From: Paenibacillus sp. ACRRX
Lineage (GTDB): Bacteria; Bacillota; Bacilli; Paenibacillales; Paenibacillaceae
Reading direction: 5' to 3'
Assembly: GCF_022346885.1 (NCBI RefSeq)
Contig: NZ_JAKRNK010000003.1
Coordinates: 248,001-312,000, forward strand
DNA length: 64,000 bases
Below, one piece after another: positions 25,920-34,959 of this stretch. Position 1 is the stretch's first letter. Each line of letters begins with the position of its first letter. Made by a program: the position numbers and the translations under genes. The notes beneath the pieces were generated by a model, which saw only the letters and a list, made by a program, of their open reading frames with translations, made no database searches and had not been told where the DNA came from.

Positions 25920-26716
25920 AGCGCTTTCATCAACTCCTCCTCATTGTGATGAAGCCCAATGTCCAGACCCTTTTCCCTTAGTTCGAGTGACAGCGCCAAG
26001 GAAAATGGCGGCTGCAGCCGGCATTCCCAAGCAAGCTCTCTATTCTCAAACAATTGAATAGGCTTCATATCCGCTGCAATCACTCCGTTCCGGATGACAA
26101 CAGCTCGGTCAGAGGCTAATATTTCTTCCGCATCATGAGTGACGGACAAGATAGTAAGTCCTTGGTTCTTATGTAAATGTCGCAGACGCAGCAGCATATC
26201 CTGCTTGGAGCGCTCGTCCAACATGGAGGTGGCTTCGTCCCAGATCATGATTTCCGGGTTCAGTACCAGCAATCCGGCAATTGCAACCCGCTGCTTTTGC
26301 CCGCCGGAGAGCGAGGCAGGATGACGGTTCAGCCATTCGCTAATGCCTAATTGTTCTGCTATTGCATCAATTCGCTGCTTCATGTCTTTACGGGGCACGC
26401 AGCGATTCTCCATGCCAAAGGCGATGTCGTCGCGCACGGTCGTAGCAATAAACTGATTGTCTGGATTCTGGAACAGATATCCGGTACGCCGGCGTATATC
26501 ACCAACACTCTCACCGTCCAGCAATGTACCATCTATATGTATCGTACCCGAATCTGGGTCGAGCAACCCGTTAACAAGCTTAACAAGGGTTGACTTTCCT
26601 GAGCCGTTAGGCCCGACAATCGATACCCACTGTCCACGCGGGACATGCAGCTCCAAGTCGGAAAATAACGCTTCTCGCTTAGGAAATTGAAAGTGTACAT
26701 TTTCCAATCTAATCAT
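25892..26716 (-). CDS. ecfA1: ECF transporter ATPase EcfA1
   Basis: A 274-residue ATPase subunit with Walker A GPNGSGKST, Q-loop LFQNPDNQFIATTVRDD (the FQNPDNQ form typical of EcfA1), signature LSGGQKQRVAIAGLL and Walker B IMIWDEATSMLD. Partner of EcfA2. It is the third gene of the eetA-eetB-ecfA1-ecfA2-ecfT operon; the gap from eetB is 117 bp. No RibU-like S component lies in the window, so either EetB or a distant RibU supplies the substrate-binding part. Confidence 0.88.
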   Translation of the reverse strand: MIRLENVHFQFPKREALFSDLELHVPRGQWVSIVGPNGSGKSTLVKLVNGLLDPDSGTIHIDGTLLDGESVGDIRRRTGYLFQNPDNQFIATTVRDDIAFGMENRCVPRKDMKQRIDAIAEQLGISEWLNRHPASLSGGQKQRVAIAGLLVLNPEIMIWDEATSMLDERSKQDMLLRLRHLHKNQGLTILSVTHDAEEILASDRAVVIRNGVIAADMKPIQLFENRELAWECRLQPPFSLALSLELREKGLDIGLHHNEEELMKALWPSLHVSK

Positions 26717-26833
26717 CCTGGTTCTGCCTCCTGCCCGCTAAGATGTAGTCCAACATGATGAAAGCATCATGCCTCTCCACAGGACATGACGCCGCCAACA
26801 GCTATGTTTCACTTTAAATATGAATACAAAATT

Positions 26834-27391
26834 TCAGTTCTCTGGTACAAATGGTTCAAATATCGATAGTTTTGACAATGAGGCTACAACATATTTAACA
26901 GCGATACCGATAAATATCCCGGTTACGACACCCAGCAGCATTAACGGCGGCAAATAATAAAAGATTTTTGAAGTCTTAAATACAATGACCGCAGCTGTTA
27001 ATTGACCAATATTGTGGGCAACTCCACCAACCACGCTAATTCCAAGCAAACTAATATGTCCACGACCGATCTTCATCAGGCCGTACATCACAATAAAGCT
27101 GAACAGCGCGCCTAAAAAAGAGAACAGAAACGCAGAAAAGGTGCCAAGGAGCAGCGTCATAAGCAGCGTCTTGAGGATGACAAGCGCAAAGGCGTCTCGC
27201 CCCTTCAAAAAATATAAACAAGTAAGCACCATAATATTGGCAAGCCCAAGCTTCGCACCCGGGATGATAAGCTGCGTTGGCAGCAGGGATTCCAGTATAC
27301 CAAGCACGACCGCAACTGCACTAAAGATCGCGATAATAACCGCCTTCTTCAGTTTAAGGGAAGTGTCGCTTAACTTAACTGACGACGGCAT
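26834..27391 (-). CDS. eetB: EetB-like Gx-transporter membrane protein
   Basis: A 185-residue protein with about five helices of the Gx-transporter family (PF07456, formerly called heptaprenyl diphosphate synthase component I, distantly related to ECF S components). Signature segments are PGAKLGLANIMVL and GGVAHNIGQL. In Listeria EetB acts with EetA to move electrons from membrane quinol to extracytosolic flavoprotein; biochemical role still open. ATG at 27391 has GAGAGGAG 10 bp upstream; the in-frame GTG at 27400 is too close to it. Overlaps eetA by 17 bp. Confidence 0.87.
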   Translation of the reverse strand: MPSSVKLSDTSLKLKKAVIIAIFSAVAVVLGILESLLPTQLIIPGAKLGLANIMVLTCLYFLKGRDAFALVILKTLLMTLLLGTFSAFLFSFLGALFSFIVMYGLMKIGRGHISLLGISVVGGVAHNIGQLTAAVIVFKTSKIFYYLPPLMLLGVVTGIFIGIAVKYVVASLSKLSIFEPFVPEN

Positions 27392-27767
27392 CGAGATCAC
27401 TCTCCTCTCCGCTCTCGCTCTTCAGCTCTACCAAGACGCGGTGCGGCAAGCATACGATCGTATCTCCAGCTCGTGTGACAAAACCGAATGACAGACACAC
27501 TTTATCCGGACAATCCGCATCAAACATCTCGATGCCACCGTCATGTACTTTCAGCACATTTAGGCCGTGGTCTGTTTTTACATTAATAAGCTGCTCTTCT
27601 TTTGTGATCTTCACTTTTTTAAACAATTTGCCATCAACCGATATCTCGGCATACACATTAGCATTGTGCATATTTTCACTTTGATTTTGAAAAAGCCATT
27701 TGGGTACGAAGAAAGCCAAGGCCGCCACAATGACTACTCCAATCAGGATTAAGTCTCCACGTTTCAT
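27375..27767 (-). CDS. eetA: EetA-like NusG domain II protein
   Basis: A 130-residue protein: one N-terminal membrane helix (about 5-25) and an extracytoplasmic NusG-II domain with VYAEISVDGKLFKKVKI and the hallmark CPDKVC...IVCLPHRV pattern. Three cysteines (two in CPDKVC, one in VCLPH) are typical of the family and might carry redox chemistry. This is the EetA component of flavin-based EET, always next to the Gx transporter and ApbE genes. Own promoter: TTGAAT-N17-TATAAT. Divergent from the apbE gene. Confidence 0.87.
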   Translation of the reverse strand: MKRGDLILIGVVIVAALAFFVPKWLFQNQSENMHNANVYAEISVDGKLFKKVKITKEEQLINVKTDHGLNVLKVHDGGIEMFDADCPDKVCLSFGFVTRAGDTIVCLPHRVLVELKSESGEESDLDAVVS

Positions 27768-27812
27768 TCTGGTTGACTCCTTGAGTTAAATATAATTTTA
27801 AATATCTATGCC

Positions 27813-27841
27813 ATTATACAACTTAGTGAACAATCATTCAA
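27813..27841 (-). promoter_or_regulatory. Sigma-A promoter of the eetA-ecfT operon
   Basis: Minus strand -35 TTGAAT (27836-27841), 17-bp spacer, perfect -10 TATAAT (27813-27818). No Fnr-type box was found in the 235-bp region shared with apbE. Confidence 0.8.
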
Positions 27842-27916
27842 TGTTAGAAGCAAGGCGTAACGATGAACAAACACTTGCTGTAATACGATTTCGGCATTGC
27901 GCTATGAGTCGTTTCC

Positions 27917-27945
27917 TTTCCAATTTGCATGTCTGCTGATATAAT
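27917..27945 (+). promoter_or_regulatory. Promoter of the apbE gene
   Basis: -10 TATAAT (27940-27945) with a weak -35 TTTCCA (27917-27922) 17 bp away; 57 bp before the start codon. Confidence 0.6.
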
Positions 27946-28002
27946 GAGGTGCTTGTACAGATGCTAATAGCACACTGATTAAGAAATACGGAGGAATATG
28001 CT

Positions 28003-29106
28003 ATGAGACCACATTCGACATCACGCTTGATACCATTGCATCGCCTCGGGTCTGTCCTTATTGTGGCTTTATCGATGGCTCTATTATTCAGCGGATGCGG
28101 AAGCAGTGCTGATCAGACAACCGAAAAAGGCAGCACAACGGCCCAGCAGGAAGCGAAGACCAAATCATACTTTATTTTTGATACCATCGTAACTGTGAAA
28201 ATATACGACTCGCGCGCAAATGATCAAGACTTCGAGCAAATCAACTCACTTATGAAAGACATTGAAAGTGAAATGAGCCGAACATTGGAAACGAGCGAAC
28301 TGTATAAGCTGAATGCCCAGGCTGGCACGGGTCCTGTTCAAGTTTCGAAGCCATTATATCAAGTCATCGAGACATCGCTTGACTATGCAGCTCGAACACA
28401 CGGACGCTTCGATCCAAGCATCGGACCGCTCGTTAATATGTGGAATATCGGGCACGATGATGCCAGAGTACCAGCGAAGACTGAGATTGATACAGGCCTC
28501 AAGCTGCTTGGCTACGATAAGGTCAAGCTGGACAAGAGCAACATGACCGTCTCACTTGAGAAGGATATGGTTCTTGACTTAGGGGGAATTGGCAAAGGCT
28601 ACGCAGCCGATGTAATTGCCGACTATGTACGAGATCAAGGCTATAAAAGTGCCATTATCGACCTTGGCGGCAACATTTACGCAGTAGGTCAGAAGCCTGG
28701 CGGCATGGACTGGACAATCGGTGTCCAAGATCCGAACGAATCAAGAGGCAATCAGATTGGCCGTATGAAGGTAGCGGACAAAACCATTGTCACGTCAGGC
28801 GTATATGAGCGCTACTTTGTTAAGGACGGCAAGCACTACCATCATATTCTGGATTCAAAAACGGGCTATCCCGTTGTAAACAATCTCAATAGTGTGACAA
28901 TTGTTACCGATCGCTCTACTGATGCAGATGCATTGTCCACATCCGCGTTTTCGCTTGGATTACAAGAAGGCATGGCCTTTATCGAATCCAAGACTGAAGC
29001 GGAAGCAATCTTTATTACGACTGACCAGAAAGTATATTGCTCTTCTGGCATTAAAAAATATTTCGAGCTTACCAACGAGGCTTACCAATTTGCTGAGTTA
29101 AAGTAA
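28003..29106 (+). CDS. apbE: FAD:protein FMN transferase lipoprotein (ApbE/FmnB)
   Basis: A 367-residue lipoprotein with lipobox SGC (Cys32). The ApbE fold shows YFIFDTIVTVKIYD at its start, DLGGIGKGYAADVIAD (FAD/Mg loop), SAIIDLGGNIYAVGQK, GVYERYF, HHILDSKTGYP and the metal-site DALSTSAFSLG. It cleaves FAD and attaches FMN covalently to Thr/Ser of FMN-binding domains outside the membrane. Its natural clients here are the PplA-like protein and the small FMN lipoprotein at 34.5 kb. AAATACGGAGG precedes the ATG. Divergent from eetA; the C4-dicarboxylate carrier follows. Confidence 0.93.
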   Translation: MRPHSTSRLIPLHRLGSVLIVALSMALLFSGCGSSADQTTEKGSTTAQQEAKTKSYFIFDTIVTVKIYDSRANDQDFEQINSLMKDIESEMSRTLETSELYKLNAQAGTGPVQVSKPLYQVIETSLDYAARTHGRFDPSIGPLVNMWNIGHDDARVPAKTEIDTGLKLLGYDKVKLDKSNMTVSLEKDMVLDLGGIGKGYAADVIADYVRDQGYKSAIIDLGGNIYAVGQKPGGMDWTIGVQDPNESRGNQIGRMKVADKTIVTSGVYERYFVKDGKHYHHILDSKTGYPVVNNLNSVTIVTDRSTDADALSTSAFSLGLQEGMAFIESKTEAEAIFITTDQKVYCSSGIKKYFELTNEAYQFAELK

Positions 29107-29147
29107 CTGTAAGGAATCAAGCAGCATGTACCGTTGTTCAATTTCTG

Positions 29148-29207
29148 CCCGCCTATCCGAACTGCGCGCATCTTGAAGCGTACGCCCGGATAAGGCGGGT
29201 ATTTTAT
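29148..29207 (+). terminator. Terminator between apbE and the Dcu-type gene
   Basis: Stem CCCGCCTATCCG / CGGATAAGGCGGG with one bulge, then TATTTTATT. Confidence 0.8.
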
Positions 29208-29241
29208 TGCCACGCTATAAGTTAAGGAAAGGTCGTGAGTT

Positions 29242-30603
29242 ATGTTTGGACTTCAACTATTAATCGTTATCCTCGCCCTATATTTTGGTTCTCGCCTTGG
29301 TGGCATTGGTTTAGGTGTAATTGGCGGCTTAGCGTTAGCCGTGTTGACATTTGGCTTCGGCTTGACGCCAAGCGAGCCACCGATTGACGTAATGCTGATG
29401 ATTGCAGCGGTTGTAACGGCTACCGCCATTATGCAGACCGCTGGCGGCATGGACGTCCTCGTCCGTTTGGCCGAGCGTGCTTTGCGCCGCAATCCCCAGC
29501 ATATTACTTTTATGGCGCCCGTCGTGACCTACTTGTTTACGTTGTGCGCTGGTACTGGGCATGTAGCTTATTCGGTCATGCCCGTCATCGCCGAAGTGGC
29601 ACGTCAGTCTGGCGTGCGCCCAGAACGCCCGATGTCCATCGCTGTAATCGCATCACAACAGGCGATTACAGCAAGCCCAATTTCAGCGGCTACTGTTGCA
29701 TTGCTTGCGCTGCTCGCGCCCAAAGGTTATCATCTGCCGGATATCCTTATGGTAAGTATCCCAGCTACGCTGGTTGGCTGCGCGCTTGGTGCCCTTGTCA
29801 TGAGCCGATACGGCAAGCCCCTGGCGGAAGACGAGGAATTTAACCGCCGCGTTAAAGAAGGCAGCGTTCTGCCCATTGGGGTGAACGATCGTTCCAACTC
29901 AGGTGCCGGTCAAGATCCGTCAGAAGCGTCTTCAGGAAATGCTTTACAGCGTGGTCCGATACTGTCCGTAGTGTTGTTCCTGCTAGGTGTTCTTGGTGTC
30001 GTCTTATTTGGTTCCTTCCCAAGCCTGCGGCCTAGTTGGACGGATGCCGAAGGCGTTCTGCAGACGCTCGGCATGCCTCAGATCGTTGAAATCGTAATGC
30101 TGTCAGCCGGCGCACTCATCCTGCTGGCTACACGTGCTTCCGCCGCCAAGGTTGTTACCAGCGGCATCTTTACGGCCGGCATGCAGGCCGTTATCAGCAT
30201 CTTTGGTATCGCTTGGATGGGCGACACCTTCTTCCGTGGCAACATGGAGATGATCGATGGTGCGATCAGAGATATCGTCACCGCTGCGCCTTGGATGTTT
30301 GCCTTTGCTTTGTTTGTGATGTCTATTCTGCTTAACTCGCAGGCAGCAACTGTACGCGGGCTCATGCCGCTTGGACTGGCAGTAGGCATACCAGCGCCAG
30401 CGTTGATTGCGATGTTCCCATCGGTTAACGGATACTTCTTTATCCCGAACTATCCTACCGTTATTGCCGCCATCAACTTTGACCGGACAGGAACGACACG
30501 GATTGGCCGATATCTGCTCAACCACAGCTTTATGCTGCCAGGCATAGTAGCTACTGTATCGGCGGTCGCGATTGGATTTGGCATATCCAGCTTGCTGCTG
30601 TAA
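29242..30603 (+). CDS. dcuB: Anaerobic C4-dicarboxylate transporter (DcuA/DcuB family)
   Basis: A 453-residue carrier with 10-12 helices. It keeps Dcu family marks: IAAVVTATAIMQTAGGMDVLV, the highly conserved TYLFTLCAGTGHVAYSVMPVI, IASQQAITASPISAATVALL, and SVNGYFFIPNYPTVIAAINFDRTGTTRIG. These antiport fumarate, malate or aspartate against succinate under anaerobiosis. Its place directly after apbE, 4 kb from an extracellular fumarate-reductase-like lipoprotein, suggests the host combines C4-dicarboxylate exchange with fumarate reduction. dcuA versus dcuB cannot be separated by eye. Confidence 0.9.
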   Translation: MFGLQLLIVILALYFGSRLGGIGLGVIGGLALAVLTFGFGLTPSEPPIDVMLMIAAVVTATAIMQTAGGMDVLVRLAERALRRNPQHITFMAPVVTYLFTLCAGTGHVAYSVMPVIAEVARQSGVRPERPMSIAVIASQQAITASPISAATVALLALLAPKGYHLPDILMVSIPATLVGCALGALVMSRYGKPLAEDEEFNRRVKEGSVLPIGVNDRSNSGAGQDPSEASSGNALQRGPILSVVLFLLGVLGVVLFGSFPSLRPSWTDAEGVLQTLGMPQIVEIVMLSAGALILLATRASAAKVVTSGIFTAGMQAVISIFGIAWMGDTFFRGNMEMIDGAIRDIVTAAPWMFAFALFVMSILLNSQAATVRGLMPLGLAVGIPAPALIAMFPSVNGYFFIPNYPTVIAAINFDRTGTTRIGRYLLNHSFMLPGIVATVSAVAIGFGISSLLL

Positions 30604-30671
30604 ATTGTAGTGTAGAAAATGTGGCAAAGAAATAAATTCCCTTGAGTACACTCCACTCACGTTCTGATGAG

Positions 30672-30725
30672 CCTCTCCCTGCGCCCATGATGAAGTTCAT
30701 CATACTAGCATTGGGAGAGGTTTTT
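30672..30725 (+). terminator. Terminator of the Dcu-type gene
   Basis: CCTCTCCC (30672-30679) / GGGAGAGG (30713-30720) followed by TTTTT. Confidence 0.85.
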
Positions 30726-30871
30726 CTGTGCAGGGAGGTCATGCTGTCTTCAACTGTAAAAATGTAAAATACATGAGGTTCCTTTTTTGTTAAACGGTTT
30801 TATGCATTGACTTCCTCGTTCACTGTTCACCCTGATCTAATCGGTATTTAATCGTGCATAAATTAACATAT

Positions 30872-30899
30872 AGTAATCGCTTTCATTTACCGCTATAAT
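30872..30899 (+). promoter_or_regulatory. Promoter with cre-like site for the CuAO-N gene
   Basis: -10 TATAAT (30894-30899); the -35 is poor. AGTAATCGCTTTCA (30872-30885) differs from the cre consensus only at the first base and covers the -35 region, so CcpA would block or modulate this promoter. Between 30604 and 30961 only this and the preceding terminator were seen. Confidence 0.5.
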
Positions 30900-30961
30900 C
30901 AATTTAATATTTATGTAAATTCCAGACTTTTCATCTAATAGCCATGTGAGGAGATATGCCA

Positions 30962-32191
30962 ATGATAACTAGCACGCGCACCCGTTTCGCCGCTCTAGCG
31001 CTAAGCTTTTCCTGCCTCTTTTTCTACTCCAGCACTATAATTCCAGCCAAGGCCGCAAGTACGCACGCCAATACTATATCCGTACTCATCGATAACAAGC
31101 AGATTCATCTGAATACGGCACCCATCACAAGTAATGGCTCCATTCTTGTCCCATTTCGACCTATTTTTGAACAACTGGGACTACATGTACAATGGGATGG
31201 CAAAAGTCAGACTGTAACCGGGACGCGGGACAAGCTCGTAATTAAACTCCAAATAGGCAGTAAGCAAGCCCGCATTAATGGAACTGCCGTCGCCTTAACC
31301 AGCGCTCCCCAATCCATACACAACTCAACTTATATTCCCATTCGTTTCATTGGTGAAGCAACGGGAAATACCGTGAAGTGGGACAAACACAACCAGCAGG
31401 TGCTCATCTCAACTTCCTCCACAACCCCGAAAGAGCAACAATCAGAAGAGCAGCAAGTGATGTCTCTGTTCACGCAATATATTCAATTCGCTAATGAAAA
31501 AAATTACGAACGTCTCATGGGATTAATGGATACTAAAGGGTCATTGTACCAACTCGGCTCCAGCATCCAAGCACAGATGAATAAATTCGACTTGGCTACA
31601 ACCCTCAAGGAAATTCATGTACTTGATCTACGTGGCAATAGTGCGCTTGTGCATACCGTTGAACTAACGCACAGTGTTAAAGGAGCCTTTAAACCTGACA
31701 GCCGCAGCGACAACTTGTATACCGTAAATAAGGTAGACGGCGCATGGAAAATAAGTGAACGCGATGTTAGCGATCTGGTCTATATCGTACTTGACGATGT
31801 GCTGCTGTCACGAGTCAGTCTGCCGGATAATGAAGAGAAAAATGTCATGGACTCACTACAGCAGGTAGTTAAATATGAAAACGAAGAGAATATAGAGGGC
31901 CTGCTTGGCAGGATGAAATTGTCCACGAACGAGCTTTTGCAGTCCAAACAAGCATATGTCAAACGATTTAATACTTTTGACTTGGCCGTGAGCCTTGAAC
32001 AAGCTAAAGTCATTCATTATAGCGGTAATGAGGTCGCCGTTCATATGGTGCAAACATTTAAAAAGATAAAAGGACCCGATTTCGAAAATGTGGAAACCTC
32101 TAGTGTTGTTGTCTTGGAGCAAGGCGCGGACGGGCAATGGATGATTGTACGGACATATCCACTGCGTACAACACCCCTTGCAACTCCGTAA
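30962..32191 (+). CDS. Secreted copper-amine-oxidase N-domain protein
   Basis: A 409-residue secreted protein with a signal peptide (cleavage near AKAAS). Residues about 40-150 are a CuAO-N1 domain with the usual VLIDNKQIHL, LVPFRPIFEQLGLHVQWDGKSQTV and YIPIRFIGEATGNTVKWDKHNQQVLI repeats, a module thought to bind cell-wall or matrix polymers and not catalytic. The rest holds two similar NTF2-like repeats (about 165-275 and 285-400; each with FDLA and a Tyr/Val-rich sheet). ATG at 30962 has GAGGAG 8 bp upstream; the ATG at 30956 is too close. Function unknown, probably envelope. Confidence 0.75.
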   Translation: MITSTRTRFAALALSFSCLFFYSSTIIPAKAASTHANTISVLIDNKQIHLNTAPITSNGSILVPFRPIFEQLGLHVQWDGKSQTVTGTRDKLVIKLQIGSKQARINGTAVALTSAPQSIHNSTYIPIRFIGEATGNTVKWDKHNQQVLISTSSTTPKEQQSEEQQVMSLFTQYIQFANEKNYERLMGLMDTKGSLYQLGSSIQAQMNKFDLATTLKEIHVLDLRGNSALVHTVELTHSVKGAFKPDSRSDNLYTVNKVDGAWKISERDVSDLVYIVLDDVLLSRVSLPDNEEKNVMDSLQQVVKYENEENIEGLLGRMKLSTNELLQSKQAYVKRFNTFDLAVSLEQAKVIHYSGNEVAVHMVQTFKKIKGPDFENVETSSVVVLEQGADGQWMIVRTYPLRTTPLATP

Positions 32192-32220
32192 ACTATACAC
32201 GAGCGGGCATATCATTACAC

Positions 32221-32283
32221 AAATACAGCCCCGCCTCAGTCAAGGAGCTATAGGCTCTATAACCTGCGGCAGGGCTGTATTTA
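32221..32283. terminator. Bidirectional terminator
   Basis: AAATACAGCCC / GGGCTGTATTT perfect arms around an inner hairpin, flanked by A and T tracts; serves the convergent CuAO-N (+) and GH20 (-) genes. Confidence 0.8.
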
Positions 32284-32311
32284 TGGATATTCAATTGTGC
32301 TCGTCAGGGAC

Positions 32312-34222
32312 CTAGGTCGCCGACAACACCGCGCCGGTTACGATTCGATGATAGAACGTGCCTTGCGCAATAATATGCTCTTCAGGTGGACTTAAATATT
32401 TGAATGGCAAGCGTTCAGCCTCCAGCTCTTCCAAACGGTCAACGTGCCCTTCCACGTAATCAAGCAGTCGATCCTCCGCCGATTGCAGGCGGGACAGTAC
32501 ACCACCGTAACGGATATCAAGCACTTCCCAGCCAAAAGGCTTACACGTAGCCATCCACAACTTGCGATGCGCTTTGCGTGTCGCATCGACCAACGAGTGA
32601 ACAAGCGGAATCGAGCATTCCGCCAAGCGGCGCAGCGTGTCCTTGTTATCTGCTTGATACGCGCGTGTTACTTGAATGCCAAGTGTGGCCTTCTCTGACA
32701 GTGCTGCGGCCAGCTTGGCATACAAGCTGAATACCAGCTTATGATCGCCGTCGGCTTTAGCCTCAGCTGCTGCCATTCGATCGGCTAGCTGCTTATAATG
32801 TTCGGGCAGCGACTTCTCCAGCTCACCCTCCAGGTGCTTGTCAAACAGGCCGATCAAGGTGTCCTGCCAGAGCAAGAACTTCGAACTGTTCGAGCTATGC
32901 ATATTGTTCTTCGTTACGCCTGGTGTCTCATCCATGTATGTGAGCTGCCAATAATCATCGAAGCTCTGTCCTGTACATGTACGGAAGCGCTCCTTCAATC
33001 GATTCTCATCCACTTCGCCGGACGTATAACCATGCTCTGCAAACAATTGCAGGCCAAGCAATGTCATCATTAGATTGGTCTCTTGGCCATTGTCGCCCCA
33101 TGCCGTTGCGAACACTTCCTTCACGCCCTTTGCCTTGCAGGCAAGCAGTGCTGGCTCGGTATTCTCCCACGTCTTGCCATAGTTAGGGCTTATGCTGCCC
33201 CATGTCCAGATGCCACCTGCAAATACGGGCTCTGAGCCAAGCTGGCGATGCTTATCAATGAAGTCCTCATAGAACGCTTGATCGTTATGGTAATAATCCC
33301 AATATACGAAGCGAACGCCCTTTGGAATCTGGGACACGACTTCCTCTGTAAAGTCGACTTCCCCATCATAATAATGACCTCCATCCTTCATCAACAGATG
33401 GAAATACATATCGCTCCACATCATTGGTTCCAAACCATACTTCTTCGTTAACTCCAGCACTTTTGCCAGATGCTCATTCATAATATCAAAGCGTTCCCGG
33501 AAGCCGTTCTTGATCATATAACGACCTAATCCTAATCCAAACGCTTCATCCATACCGATATGAATCCGCTTCGAGCGTACAGACTCCGATACTGCCTTAA
33601 ACATCTGCTCAATAAGCACATAAGTATCTTCACAATGAGCAAGCAGGACGTCTTCCGTATCCCGTAGTTCTAGCATCGGATCCCACTTCAGCGCTTGCGC
33701 CAAGTGCCCCAGTGTCTGAATGCAAGGGATAACCTCGATACCAAATTGTGCCGCATACTCGTCAATCTCGCGCAGTTCTGCTGCCGTGTAGCGACCACGC
33801 ATATACCCGAAGTAAGGACGCTCTTTGATTTCATACGTATCTTCGGTATACAGCATAAGTCCGTTTAAGCCCATCAGTGCCATCGCGCACAGCGTCTGCT
33901 TCATCATGTGCAAGTTCGGCACTGCGTTGCGCGATGCGTCAAGCATCGTTCCGTTATAAGTAAACTGAGGCTCCTCCTCAGTAATGCCTTCTACATTTTC
34001 TTGTATTCTTTCCATCAGCAAGCTTAACGCGCGGAAGAAATGAATGGGCTCCGCATAACGAATCAATCCCTTGCCCTGCTCCCACTTCACAAACAGCTTA
34101 CCTTCGGCTTGTTCCACCTGAACGGATATGCCCTCTTCACTCAGTTCAAACCCCAGATTCGACTGTAACGCTTGAATGCCCGGCAGCAGCGAACTTACGT
34201 CGCCTGTAACATGTAGTCTCAT
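32312..34222 (-). CDS. Glycoside hydrolase family 20 (beta-N-acetylhexosaminidase-like)
   Basis: A 636-residue cytoplasmic enzyme. The GH20 barrel begins near residue 90 (GTMLDASRNAVPNLHMMKQ) and contains the catalytic Asp-Glu pair in RIHIGMDEAFGLGLG, preceded by PCIQTLGHLAQALKW and followed by PMMWSDMYFHL. The long form with extra C-terminal helices matches GH20 exo-hexosaminidases of Paenibacillus that act on glycolipids or glycan fragments. No signal peptide, so it probably works on imported oligosaccharides. ATG at 34222 follows GGGAGG; an ATG at 34279 in frame has no binding site. Stands alone between terminators. Confidence 0.87.
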   Translation of the reverse strand: MRLHVTGDVSSLLPGIQALQSNLGFELSEEGISVQVEQAEGKLFVKWEQGKGLIRYAEPIHFFRALSLLMERIQENVEGITEEEPQFTYNGTMLDASRNAVPNLHMMKQTLCAMALMGLNGLMLYTEDTYEIKERPYFGYMRGRYTAAELREIDEYAAQFGIEVIPCIQTLGHLAQALKWDPMLELRDTEDVLLAHCEDTYVLIEQMFKAVSESVRSKRIHIGMDEAFGLGLGRYMIKNGFRERFDIMNEHLAKVLELTKKYGLEPMMWSDMYFHLLMKDGGHYYDGEVDFTEEVVSQIPKGVRFVYWDYYHNDQAFYEDFIDKHRQLGSEPVFAGGIWTWGSISPNYGKTWENTEPALLACKAKGVKEVFATAWGDNGQETNLMMTLLGLQLFAEHGYTSGEVDENRLKERFRTCTGQSFDDYWQLTYMDETPGVTKNNMHSSNSSKFLLWQDTLIGLFDKHLEGELEKSLPEHYKQLADRMAAAEAKADGDHKLVFSLYAKLAAALSEKATLGIQVTRAYQADNKDTLRRLAECSIPLVHSLVDATRKAHRKLWMATCKPFGWEVLDIRYGGVLSRLQSAEDRLLDYVEGHVDRLEELEAERLPFKYLSPPEEHIIAQGTFYHRIVTGAVLSAT

Positions 34223-34322
34223 AGCCGAATTCCTCCCATCCATCATGTTGTAGGCGCTTACAGTATATCGTACATGCAAATGTGCAAATACTGTTGAGCT
34301 TCTTCTAGTGTATCATACATTT

Positions 34323-34339
34323 GTCGATAAAAGTCGATA
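34323..34339. repeat. Short direct repeat upstream of the GH20 gene
   Basis: GTCGATA-AAA-GTCGATA, period 10 bp, about 100 bp before the GH20 start. Same-face spacing suggests a dimeric regulator site. Otherwise 34223-34497 is AT-rich with no clear element. Confidence 0.3.
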
Positions 34340-34497
34340 TTAACATGACATATCGTGCAAAAAATAATACAAAATAACTTTTAATCTAGATTACTTTATT
34401 ACAAATGTAAGATTTATCATTACAATAATGCTATCTTTCCACTATTGTCTCCATTTCTATTCTAACTATATTGAACCTGTAACAAGCAATAATATAA

Positions 34498-34526
34498 CAA
34501 GGGCCGCTCTAATGAACGACCCCTTG
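34498..34526 (-). terminator. Terminator after the FMN-binding lipoprotein gene
   Basis: CAAGGG / CCCTTG stem followed on the minus strand by TTATATTATT, 17 bp past the stop. Confidence 0.6.
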
Positions 34527-34542
34527 TGATTTGAAGTTACGA

Positions 34543-34887
34543 TTATTTTGCTTGCTCCAGTGCTTGCTTTACGGCAGCAAGTACACCTTCTGAAGACTTC
34601 GTTGCTCCCGTTAATGCCTCTACACCTTCCGTATCCTGCTTGGTAACAATATCGGGAATTGTATTATCTTTGACTGCTTCAATTAACTGTGCTGTTTCTT
34701 CATGTTCTTTCAGTTCGATGCTCTCAATCTTGCCCGCTTTCACTGTTACAGCCACTTTAATATCACTGGATGCGCCACGGCCCGTCCCTTCATAAGTTCC
34801 ATCTTTATATTTACCAGAATCACCGCAACCGGACAACAGCAGTGCTGCTGCAAGACCAAGCGCTATCCACGAAGCTGCTTTTTTCAT
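34543..34887 (-). CDS. Small FMN-binding lipoprotein, electron donor to FrdA-like reductase
   Basis: A 114-residue lipoprotein: signal peptide, lipobox LSGC (Cys21), then one FMN-binding domain (about 25-112) with YKDGTYEGTGRG, VTVKAGKIESIEL and the flavinylation segment E90-A-L-T-G-A-T96. ApbE normally modifies the last Thr of D-x-x-(S/T)-G-A-T; here the Asp is Glu. The gene is 72 bp downstream of the fumarate-reductase-like gene in the same direction, reproducing as two proteins the FMN-domain plus flavoprotein arrangement often fused in extracellular reductases. It probably takes electrons from the EET chain and hands them to FrdA. Confidence 0.88.
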   Translation of the reverse strand: MKKAASWIALGLAAALLLSGCGDSGKYKDGTYEGTGRGASSDIKVAVTVKAGKIESIELKEHEETAQLIEAVKDNTIPDIVTKQDTEGVEALTGATKSSEGVLAAVKQALEQAK

Positions 34888-34959
34888 CGTTAATCTCTCC
34901 CCTGCATCATTTTAATCTTATACTCCCTGTATAGAAACAGTAAGACGAATTAGGCCATG

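Noticed and set aside
24156..27767. FMN riboswitch (RFN element) ahead of the flavin-linked ECF/Eet operon
   Set aside because: No AGGATATGC-type or related conserved RFN blocks were found in 27768-28002 or 26717-26833.
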